A program made the position numbers and the translations under genes. Below, in pieces: positions 54,928 through 64,000 of a DNA stretch of 64,000 nt. Every line of letters begins with the position of its first letter. Within the stretch, counting starts at the first letter, position 1. The stretch comes from Camellia lanceoleosa. Its lineage: Eukaryota > Streptophyta > Magnoliopsida > Ericales > Theaceae. Under the pieces are notes generated by a model. It ran no database searches. It saw only the letters and a list, made by a program, of their open reading frames with translations, and was not told the origin of the DNA. The stretch spans positions 162,623,040-162,687,039 of the forward strand of contig CM045758.1 in assembly GCA_025200525.1 (NCBI GenBank). Direction: 5' to 3'.

Positions 54928-56426
54928 GTATGAATGTGTTGGTTATTTTAATCATATGAAAAGAAGTCAATTTTGGGCATTCTGCATATTGAAGACCCAT
55001 TTCTACTACTTGGTCTAAACTTGAGCACATCTAATTCATTTTTGAAACAATTGATCTTACGTCATTTTTTTACTATCAAAGAAATGAAAGGATTATATTG
55101 AAGTGTAAATTTTATGTAAAAAATTTAATATGAATTATATATATGTATATTACTTTTTTTTAATAAGAAATTAATTTTTTTTAGTACATACAAATAGTGA
55201 TAAACATGGTCAAGCAATATGTTAGAGCAATTTGGTTATCTCTTTTACTCAGCGACAGTGATGATAGGTTTTTGATTCCAATGCAACTTGATTTCTTTTT
55301 TTCTTTCTCACTGGCTAATATATACATTGTAAATTATGATTTGAATGGCATGTTACATTAGGAAACCTCACATGTCAGCCCTTGCTGAAAATAAATGTCT
55401 TGATATGCATGCATAAGTTAGTATTGAGCATTTACACAATAAGCACGCAGTTGGTCAATGAAAATAAAAAGTTCTTGACATAGAGTTAAAACTTAATAAC
55501 ACTTACTAAATTAGCTGTTAAAAAATTGTTTCAAGTTGATAATGAACTTCATGTAAACTGTCTATTGTTGTTGACATTTCTTTAAGTTCTAATGCAGTTA
55601 AGTTTATCATTTTTTTGGTTGTGAGATTAAAGAAATTTTGTTTCATGCAATCGTAACATAGATTGATTTTTATATGTAAAAAGATCATTAGAGATAGCTT
55701 GTCTTGCAATATTTTTATGACAAAGTATGTATGCACCATCTTTACTTCCTTTGTTCACTTAAATAAGTTGAATTCATTACAAGAAAGAGAAAGGAAAAAT
55801 AAATACCAGTATACAGCTTTGGTGATTACTCCTTTATCTAGCCCACAAGTCATTATTCCATTTTAAAAAATTTAGGATCTTTGTTTATTTAGCTTATGAA
55901 TCTTGTATCCATTTCCTGTATTATATAAAATATTTGAAAACTATGGTAATGGTACTCGAGTGGCATTGGTCTTTTACACAAACAATTTACTAATGTTCTG
56001 TGAAAATGGGATGACAAATCGCAAGACTTGTTCACAAAAACTTACCAACTTACCAGAAAAATTGAAAATGTGAATAACCTAGCATTGAGCTTCAAACAAG
56101 CAGTGGTTAGGATCCAATCTATATTTCTGAAATTCTTAACCTTCCTGAATTGGATAACAGACTGTTGCTGCGAGATGATGTGTTTAAGGCTCTAATTAAT
56201 TTGCTCTCCTAAATATACCCTGAAGGTAGAAGGTCAAATGAGATATTACCAAACATTATTATTGAAGCGTAAGGCTCTTCTTGAAGTTCCTTTTTCCTTG
56301 TATCCACTAATATGGCATGTGAAAAATGGCTTCCATTGCATATGTCAAAGCTTGCTAAATTTCCTTTCGCTCTGTAATTTGTGGACAAAAATTGTTTTTA
56401 CTGAACTTCATCACTATTTGTGACAG
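54928..56426. other. Unassigned CACTA-2 sequence
   Basis: Mostly AT-rich. A segment at 56125-56235 could encode L-P-E-L-D-N-R-L-L-L-R-D-D-V-F-K-A-L-I-N-L-L, which looks protein-like, but I do not recognise it. Confidence 0.35.
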
Positions 56427-56500
56427 AACAAGTCGGTCAGAGTTCATTGTCAGTGTCAACAAGTACCTTGAAGCGCGGATCCAGAAGCTCTCTACAGATT
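56427..56500 (+). pseudogene. Captured ARF1-like exon start
   Basis: After the acceptor TTTGTGACAG, the plus strand encodes T-S-R-S-E-F-I-V-S-V-N-K-Y-L-E-A. In ARF1-type auxin response factors this follows Y-Y-K-P-R at an exon junction and leads into the auxin-response domain. Similarity is lost after about K-L-S at 56496, so only 20-25 residues remain. Confidence 0.65.
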
Positions 56501-56924
56501 GCTACTTGTTGATACTTCATGCTTTCAAGTAGGAAGGTCGGAGCAACAAGCATACATTCAGAAAGTTCACAAGTGTTTTAGATCAATGGCTTCATTGTTA
56601 AATTAAGCAAGTGTTTTAGTAAATAAATTTAATTTTCCCATCATGTTTACACCTTCAAAATATTCTGTAAATGACATTTGATGTAGAATTTTGTGTACAA
56701 AGGATATCTGTTTTGTATGATTATATGTTTGTATGGAATTATTATTTTGGGTTGGATTATATTTGATTTGTATAGAATTTGATGTTAAAACACCAAATTT
56801 TTGTATGGTTGAAACGAAATAGAAATATGTATTATTTTGTTTATATACAGGGTGCAGGTTGCACGAAATAAATACAGGTTGTGGATAAATAAATAATAAT
56901 AATAAAAACACTAAATAAAGTTTT
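56501..56924. other. Unassigned CACTA-2 sequence
   Basis: AT-rich, nothing recognised. Confidence 0.3.
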
Positions 56925-57620
56925 TGGCAAGTAAATGTTTAGTAGCCAAAAAAGAAAAAGCAAATTTGTTAGTGACTAACCAATTGGTAGTCAAAAAGGA
57001 AATCAATGTTTTTAGCCACTAAATATTTGGTAGCCAGAAAGAACCCAAAGATTTTTGGTGACTAAAAATTTAGTAGCCAAAACTATATAAGACCTTAGGC
57101 TACTAAATAGTTTAGTAGCAAAAAATAAATGAAGACTTTCGGCGCCCAAATGGTTAGTAGCAAAAAATAAAATTTAATGAGAAATAATTTTTTAACTACT
57201 AAATTCTTTAGTCGCTAAAAATCAAATTAATTTTATTTGAACACTTTTGGGGACTAAATATTTAGTCGCCAAATATCACCTTTCCCGACTACTTAGAGTT
57301 TCATAGCCAAATGTTCAATTTTGGCGACTAATATTTTAGTCGCCAAAAGATAACCTTTGCCGACTAACTAGACTTCAGTAGCCAAATGTTCAGTTTTGGC
57401 GACTAATATTTTAGTCGCCAAAAGATAACCTTTGCCGACTAACCAGACTTTAGTAGCCAAAACGTTCACTTTCAGCGACCAAAAATAGTTTAGTCGCCAA
57501 TACTATCGCCGACAGAGCATAGGCGACGACTTTGGCGACCAAAAAAATTAGTTGCTAATTTGTTTCGGCGACCAAAAATGGGGCTTTTGGCGACCAATAT
57601 TTTGGTCACGAAAAGTGTCA
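56925..57620. repeat. CACTA-2 right subterminal repeats
   Basis: Repeated GGCGACTAA, AGTCGCCAAA and TTTAGTAGCCAAA words. One block, ATTTTAGTCGCCAAAAGATAACC, occurs twice about 75 bases apart (57340-57430). Confidence 0.9.
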
Positions 57621-57829
57621 TTTCTTGTAGTGTATACTGCCTTCAAAGAGTGCTCATCATTATAATAATTAAACCTTATTCCATACATATGGATAATTAA
57701 TGAAAGCGACTAATATACAACATTTATGGGGAAAATAGTAGCAACAATGCTACACTTATGATATTTTTATATGATATTATGTTTGTCATCGAACTTCTTA
57801 TTGAATGTATATCTGTAGTACAGTGTTGA

Positions 57830-58030
57830 TCAGGAAAAAGCAGCAACTTTGGGTTTGGGAGGGTCAGCCAAACAAATGTCAAGAAGATCATCCACAGAAG
57901 TATATTTGTAGTCTGGATAGAGCTTGAAGGCCTCCAAGTCTTCCTCTGTTAGCTCAAAGCTCAACTGATCTCCTTTGATGAATATGTTGTGTAGGATAGC
58001 CACTGATATGTTGTCTGGATATGGTAAAGC
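57830..58030 (-). pseudogene. NmrA-like reductase (PLR/IFR/PCBER family), last exon
   Basis: The minus strand reads TACTTGCAG then an exon encoding L-P-Y-P-D-N-I-S-V-A-I-L-H and F-I-K-G-D-Q-L-S-F-E-L, then L-Y-P-D-Y-K-Y-T-S-V-D-D-L-L-D and a TGA at 57830-57832. This is the C-terminal part of NADPH-dependent phenylpropanoid reductases (pinoresinol-lariciresinol, isoflavone and phenylcoumaran benzylic ether reductase family). The exon is clean and the acceptor intact. It lies 195 bases right of the CACTA-2 boundary, so CACTA-2 landed just downstream of it. Confidence 0.82.
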
Positions 58031-60473
58031 TGCAAGTAACAACTCCAATAAAATTAGTAGTATAAGGTAAATTACACTGCTAATCCTTATATATTATATT
58101 TTGTGTCATTTTAATTCTTATAGTAATAATTGGCTGAATTTTGATATTCCATTTTATATTTTGTGTCGATTTTAGTTCAATTGATAATTGTTAATTAATC
58201 ATTGAGTTAATCAAGTTTATAATTTTACTAATAAAAACATGGCATGTGTCATTCATGTGTGTATTTTCACAAAAAAAAAAAAATAAAAATAAAAAAATAA
58301 AAAAATAATTTAATGATTGTAATCAATTAGACCAAATTATGATGAGAGTTATAAATTTAGGATTAAAACCGAGTCAAATGAAATTACAATGACTAAATAT
58401 AGGGACTATCGATATAATTTATCCTAATAATAAAGATTGTGCTAATGACAATTTAATGAAATGAAAATTTAAATAAAAAAAGGTTTATTATACTAATAGT
58501 ATACAAAATATGTAATAATATACAAAACATGTGATCTGTTACACTTTGATCCCTAACATCAATATCGTTCAAACAGTAACTTATAGCAGAATATACACAA
58601 CATGGGCTGTGAAATAGTAACAGAAATAGGTTTATATATACTATGAAACAACCCCTTTTGTCTAAACAATATAATTATTATACACTACCATTTTAGTCCA
58701 TTAAGTCCATGCCTGTTTGAGGGATAGAATTAGGGGATAGTAGGGTGGGGAAATTTTATTTGCACCAAAAAAATCAATTAGTATGTCTAATTTTTTAGCA
58801 CTTTCTATTAAATTATTTAAATATATAATTTACTCTTAATACGCTCTATATTTTTTTTATAAATTATCTTTAAATAATATAGTATTTTAATTTATGATAC
58901 ACCCAAATAATAAAGTAACAATTTTCGAACTTATAGAGCTGAACATAGTTAGCTTGTTTGGCTGTCTAGCGTCGAACAAGATTGTTTTGTTTGGACTTTT
59001 AGATTTGAACAAAGTGAATTTGTTTGGATCTGAAAGCCTGAACAGTATTGACATAAAACAGACTAAATATTCATTTTTACGTTAAAAGAAAAAAAACACA
59101 CACACAAATCAATAATTGTATTTTGATATTTATGTGAATACTTACCTTTTCTTTGATAGGTTGCTTCAAAAAACAATTTTGATTATTATTCTCATTCATT
59201 GGTTGATTTTGTTCAAATTTTTTTTTTTCTATCTGCAAGTAACAATATAATAAAAAACAAAGAAGTTGATGATAATGATGAGTTTCGGTGAAGTGGATTG
59301 AAAAAATAATATTTTATTTTAAGATTTAATATGTGTTGTCTTTATTAGTAAATTTACATTAAGATATACTAGAAATTAAAATTTTAAAATTTTAGTTGAG
59401 CGTATTGAGTTATTTTTTGGATGCAAATAGAATCACCCATTGGGTGGGCATCGAGACATTGGACTATCAGTCTGTTCATCTCAATCTTATTTTTTTAGGA
59501 TTTGAAAATAGTATTTTAGTTTGTAAAGTCAGATTAGGCCAATATTTTAAGTTTATTAAATTAATGGGTTAGACTTAAAATTCACATCTATAGCCCAGCC
59601 CGCTTGTATATTTATTTTATTTATTTATTTATATAATACATTAGAAAATATACAAACCATTTACTGCAAATTTTATTTTACTTAAAATTCATAATCATTT
59701 CTAAGAGTTGCTAAACACATTTCAAAGAACTGCTTGTGATGTGTATTATTTATTTTGTTGTCCAATATGTTGTTTAGTCCTAATTATTTGTTTAGAAACT
59801 AGTTTGTTTGTAATTTTTTTAAAAACAACCCATATACATATAGAGACTTGATGGATGAGTTTGAGAATTATATTTTGTAATAAGGTTGGGTTTTGATTGA
59901 CTAATAAGCTTGATAGTTAGACTGGGCTTCTTTGACAGATTCAAAATCTATTTTAATTGAGCAATCTCGGCCCAGCCCGGCCGAGCAATCTTGACCCATA
60001 GGGATAGGGAAAATAAATAATACTATGGACCTAATTTTTTTAGTGCCATAACTTATGGTATGAGATTATATATTTAATAATTTTTTTTTTTTTTTGTGTT
60101 TAACTATGGGTAATTTTTGGTGAAGCTTATCAAATGTATTAGGATCTTGCTACCAAACATTCTTGAAGCATAACAAAATAATAATGATAATAAAAGCCAT
60201 AAGACATTTTCTTACTAATTTTAAAATATTTTTACATTTTTAATATTAACAATATCTCAAGAACTCTCGTTAGCGTTTCCAAATTAATTAGACTTGGGCT
60301 CTGTTTGGCGTTTCCAAATTAATTAGACTTGGGCTCTGTTTGGCAGAGAACCTTTTAGATAAAAAAAATAAAAATAAAATTAATTAAAATGCCACATTAC
60401 ATGTTAATCAATCCCTTTTCACGTCATAAAAATATAAAAAATAATTAAATTACAAATACACCATATGAAATTT
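58031..60473. other. Left part of the interval between reductase exons
   Basis: AT-rich with no exon recognised. Contains an A-rich tract at 58268-58310 and a perfect 35-bp tandem duplication of GTTTCCAAATTAATTAGACT...TTTGGC at about 60269-60340. Confidence 0.45.
60269..60340. repeat. 35-bp perfect tandem duplication
   Basis: GTTTCCAAATTAATTAGACTTGGGCTCTGTTTGGC occurs twice in direct succession without a mismatch, implying a recent slippage event. Confidence 0.95.
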
Positions 60474-60481
60474 GCTTAAAC

Positions 60482-60572
60482 CAGGGGTGGAGGCAACATA
60501 GGGCCAGGGGGTCACGTGCCCTCCCTCAGTTTTGAATTATTTATTTATTTTTTTATTGCTATGTGTAAAATG

Positions 60573-60611
<39 letters not shown>

Positions 60612-61224
60612 GCATGTTCTTTGGCTAAAAATTTATTATATTGTTCACAATAAGTAATTATTTGATACTTTGGGAACACTATGTGGTATTATTTATATAA
60701 TAGTTTAAATCAATAGTGTAGCGAAAAATATTATAAATTGGATATAATGAACTAATTATTTTCAAGTAGTTGACATACCACTTAGCATGATTTGTGATTT
60801 TCTATGTTTTGAGCATTACATAGGTAATGCCATATGGTACTCTAAGACTGTTAATAATTTTCATTCAAAATACATCATTTATAAGCAATGTCATCTGTTT
60901 AATATTTTTCTGTCAAATAAAAATTAAATAGATTTTATAATAATTTATGTTATAAATGATGTGTTTTTATTTTTTAAAATTAGGAATTTTGATCCATAAT
61001 TTTTTGTGTTAAAATTGTAAACTTACATCATCATCCCACACCGAACTATTCCACACTATTATAGAATTTTGATTTGTTCTTATTAATAATGAATATGTAA
61101 TTTTTTATGTTTAAATTTATCTCATAAAATTATGATTATCTTAATGTTGCTCATGATTTTTTTAAAATAAAAAATTATAATTAATAAGTGCCTCATCTAA
61201 CCTAATTTCCTGGCTCCGCTGCTG
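60482..61224. mobile_element. hAT-type element, TSD GCTTAAAC
   Basis: Starts CAGGGGTGGAGGCAAC and ends TTCCTGGCTCCGCTGCTG, imperfect inverted ends, with a perfect 8-bp flank GCTTAAAC at 60474-60481 and 61225-61232. 743 bp, non-coding, with a (TC)n tract at 60576-60609. The surrounding sequence matches 61486-61560 without the insert, which confirms it. Confidence 0.92.
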
Positions 61225-61800
61225 GCTTAAACCACAGATTACTCATTGTGATTTGAAAAATTATAAATATTTCATTGTTAGAATTTTTTATTTAACAGAA
61301 TTAACTTTTTTTTAGAAGGTAACAAAATTAACTAAAAAATGAAATTCTTGATTACTTTCTTATACAATAATAAAATTACTTAAATTATTAATTGAAATAT
61401 ATTTTTGACATTGTTAACAATTGTTAATTGACTTAATAATTTATAAATAAAAAGGGATCATATGTTATAAAATTAAAAAATTGGGTAAATTACAAATACA
61501 TTCATTGAGATTTACTTAAAATACGAATTGCCTTTGTGGTTTGAAAAATTACAAATACCTCTCTGTTAGAATTTTTTATTTAACAGAATTAATTGAAAAA
61601 GTGAAATTTCTAACTGTTCACCTATACAATAATAAAATTATCTAAATTATTAATTGAAATAAAATTTCAACATTATTTAAAACTGTTAATTAACTTGATG
61701 ATTTATTAATAAAATGATCTATTTGTTATGAAATTAGAAATCTTAGAGGGCATAATATAATTTCTAGAATCACAGGAGGTGATTTGTAATTTAAGTAAAT
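61225..61800. repeat. Two direct copies of a roughly 300-bp AT-rich sequence
   Basis: TTGTTAGAATTTTTTATTTAACAGAATTAA, ACAATAATAAAATTA.CTAAATTATTAATTGAAAT and TGTTAATT.ACTT appear at 61275-61435 and again at 61560-61700. The first copy includes the sequence left of the hAT-type element (from about 60445). Confidence 0.85.
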
Positions 61801-62092
61801 TTCAGAAGATGTGTTTGTAATTTATTCTAAAAAATTTTAAGAACATAAAACAATTCATATTTTAAACAAATTTTACCAATTATATTTGTAATTTAAATAA
61901 AATAAAAACAAAAAAAGTTATCAAATAGAGCACTTAGGGCTGGTTTAAAAGTTAAAAAATTATCACTATTCACAAATTAAAAATATAAAAAAAAAAATTT
62001 AAATTGATGCAAAGTACAAGTCATGAATGTATGACACGATGATGTCTATCTTGGTACAAATTACACACGGGTGCACAACAAATTTACACAGG

Positions 62093-62423
62093 ACAATGTT
62101 GTTTGGTTTGTGGGGGGTTATCACGAGTCTCATTTTGATAATCTGAACCGTTCAATATATAGAACTCGTCGAGTACTATATGTCTATAAAAAATCACGTT
62201 GATCGGATATCTCTAACTACATGATTAAATCAGTTTTGTATAAAAAATTGGATGGTGATATAGTTAACGGTTGAAAAAAAACTAATCTGATCAGATAGCT
62301 ATTGATATTTGATCAACGTGATTTTTTATAAACATATAGTACTCGACGAATTCTAAATATTGAACGGTTCAGATTATCAAAACGGGACCCGTGATGACCC
62401 CCATGGACCGAATAGCACTGTTC
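62093..62423. mobile_element. Foldback (long inverted-repeat) MITE
   Basis: Arms of about 120 bases: the left includes TTTTGATAATCTGAACCGTT, CGTCGAGTACTATATG and AAAAAATCACGTTGATC; the right has their complements GATCAACGTGATTTTTTATA, CATATAGTACTCGACGA and AACGGTTCAGATTATCAAAA. The central spacer is about 75 bases. No coding capacity. Ends and target duplication not resolved. Confidence 0.9.
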
Positions 62424-62633
62424 AATGCAATGCCCGAAAAGTAAGCAAGCATTTCTTAACATTATCCCGACGGTATGGCTATACAACTCATAATCCTTAT
62501 CTTCTCCTACACACTAATTTATACAATTTTTTCATAAAAATTTAAAAAATTAACCCAAATATTTATATTTTTTTCTTAACTTTTTAATCTGAAAAGACAA
62601 AAAATACATTTATTTTGGACATCCCAAACAACC

Positions 62634-62815
62634 CTTTTCGGAGAGTTTGACGATAGATTCTTAGTTTTGTTTTCCCAAGAAGAGAGCAAATCCAATTGAG
62701 AGACAATGATAAGGTGGGGCCTATAGAAAATGACTCGATTGTAAGCCCTTGGATCTGTCGCTGCTTTTATTGTGTACGCCGCCACATCTGACTCGATTGT
62801 AATGCCCATAGAATT
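62634..62815 (-). pseudogene. NmrA-like reductase, upstream exon, damaged
   Basis: Minus-strand [19 protein letters not shown], then Y-R-P and [13 protein letters not shown], the substrate-domain part of PLR/IFR/PCBER proteins. Right after, I-V-K-L-S-E-K appears in another frame, so a short deletion has removed the residues between and shifted the frame. A GG|GTTGTT donor follows. With the exon at 57830-58030 this makes one gene split by a 4.6-kb interval. Upstream exons are not visible. Confidence 0.78.
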
Positions 62816-63315
62816 CCTTTTTTTATTTTTTATTTTTTATTTTTTAAATGATTGTCAAACACAAGTCTTTTACCAAAAATAAAGTAAAATAAAAATGATA
62901 ATTTTGAAAAGCAATAATAAGTTATTTTAATAGATTTTTTAGTTTAAATATAAATTTATCAAATTATTTATTATTATTATTTTTAATCATTCCTTTCGTC
63001 ACAAAGTCAATTTTTTATAATCTTTTTCACTTATTTAATTATTTTTTGTGCTAGACACCCTTGGTTTAAATTCAACTATATGAATTGTCAATTTTATGTG
63101 GCATGTTCGTGTTTTCTTTCTCCTTTTCATAGGTCATTGTTCTTGCTTTATAGTGTAGGATAAATCATGGACATCCTTATTGAGGTTTATTAGGTAGCGA
63201 CAGAACTAGGAATTCATTTGCGAGGGGTCAAGATATGAATTCTAATTCAACATATAAATTATATACAAGTCTCAATTTATTTTAATTTTGAATTTATAAC
63301 ACTTAATTTGAATAA
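62816..63315. other. AT-rich sequence upstream of reductase exon
   Basis: No further reductase exon recognised. Low-complexity T-rich runs. Confidence 0.35.
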
Positions 63316-63915
63316 AATTAAAATTTTCCAGTTATAATAAAAAAATCCTAGTAATTGAAATCATACGTCTTAATTTATGATTTTTTCTTAATATATAAAA
63401 TTAAAAAGATTGCAATTATATCAACATGACATTGAAAAAAAAATAATAATAAAAGTATTACAAATTAAAAATAATAATAAAAAAGAATATGAATCACATA
63501 TTTGTAACAATGAGAAAATTAATGATAGAAGTAACGCTTTTTTATTTTTTATTTTTTTTTATGTTCCCAAATTGATTTGACTCAACAAAAATAAAATAAA
63601 AAATCCTACACTTTTAATCAATAAAACAACGTGTAGCAAGTCAAATTTCCCAAATATAATATAAAAAAAACCCTAGTAATTGAAATCATACGTCTTAATT
63701 CATGATTTTTTCTTAATATGTAAAATTAAAAAAATTACAATTGTACCAACATGATATTGAAAAAAAAGATAATAAAAGTATTACAAATTAAAAACAATAA
63801 TAAAAGAAAATATGAATCACATACTTGCAATAATGAGAAAATTAATGGCAAAAGCAACACTTTATTTATTTATTTTTTTATGTTCCCAAATTGATTTTTT
63901 TTTCTTTTTTTTTTT
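63316..63915. repeat. Two direct copies of a roughly 250-bp sequence, period 325
   Basis: CCTAGTAATTGAAATCATACG at 63347 recurs at 63672. Matching continues through GATTTTTTCTTAATAT, AGTATTACAAATTAAAAA, TATGAATCACATA and ATGTTCCCAAATTGATTT. Confidence 0.9.
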
Positions 63916-64000
63916 TTGAGAATCATTCCCAAATTGATTTGATTCCTGAAAAAACCTTACAGTTTTAACCAATAAAACAGTGTGCAGGAAGTCAAAACCC

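Larger units (their letters stand above)
42410..57632. mobile_element. CACTA-2, carrying gene fragments and a nested chromovirus
   Basis: Terminal inverted repeats CACTACAAGAAA (42410-42421) and TTTCTTGTAGTG (57621-57632), flanked by TAT at 42407-42409 and 57633-57635. Subterminal arrays at 42420-43100 and 56925-57620 contain TTGGCGAC / GTCGCCAA words. It is 15.2 kb, of which 9.4 kb is a gypsy element inserted later. No transposase was recognised. The right half holds exon fragments of at least two cellular genes on the plus strand. Confidence 0.92.

Noticed and set aside
59440..60000. Possible transposon with GGGTGGGCATCGAG and GCCCAGCCCGGCC-rich ends
   Set aside because: No matching inverted ends or target duplication could be established.

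Overview
The window looks like repeat-rich nuclear DNA of a flowering plant, probably a eudicot. It is AT-rich and holds plant-type Ty1/copia and Ty3/gypsy retrotransposons, two CACTA transposons with CACTACAAG ends, several hAT-type elements with 8-bp target duplications, foldback elements, and exon fragments of typical plant genes. No intact host gene, rRNA, tRNA or CRISPR array was recognised. Most of the 64 kb is transposons nested in one another. I cannot name the species.

Layout. Positions 1-13200: a minus-strand Ty1/copia element (gag start near 12062) whose reverse transcriptase is cut in two, with pieces at 9160-9600 and 1146-1345. Between them lie two long units that read TGTAGACAC from their right ends on the minus strand (1346-4797 and 4798-9160), most likely LTR-rich copies of one large-LTR family. 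Positions 13200-18430: AT-rich DNA with MITE-like repeats and a 474-bp hAT-type element with target duplication AACATCAC. Positions 18430-42409: a roughly 0.4-0.5 kb host sequence present as two tandem copies. Copy A is split by CACTA-1 (18600-28859, TSD TAT). Copy B is split by a Tat-type Ty3/gypsy element (29470-39156, minus) and by a 2.5-kb TTA-flanked TIR element (39185-41709), which itself carries an 829-bp hAT-type element (TSD TTACCAAT) and a minisatellite. Positions 42410-57632: CACTA-2 (TSD TAT), which contains a 9.4-kb plus-strand chromovirus-type Ty3/gypsy element (43596-52983). Positions 57633-64000: two minus-strand exons of an NmrA-like reductase (PLR/IFR/PCBER family) separated by a 4.6-kb interval that holds another hAT-type element (TSD GCTTAAAC) and a foldback element.

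Both CACTA elements lack any recognisable transposase and carry pieces of cellular genes. CACTA-1 has at least four exon segments of an RBP45/RBP47-type RNA-binding protein in correct order on the minus strand. CACTA-2 has a fragment matching the N-terminus of translocon-associated protein beta, a short exon-like piece, and an exon start resembling an ARF1-type auxin response factor. These gene copies carry frameshifts, stops or a damaged splice donor, so they look like captured, non-functional copies.

The Tat-type element has dual RNase H domains and a coiled-coil reading frame on the opposite strand between its integrase and 3' LTR. Its LTR TATA box sits inside a perfect 10-bp inverted repeat. 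The chromovirus pol is one continuous frame interrupted only by stops explainable by single C-to-T or G-to-A changes, plus an internal deletion. Everything here appears mobile-element derived except the host repeat, the reductase exons and anonymous AT-rich spacer.
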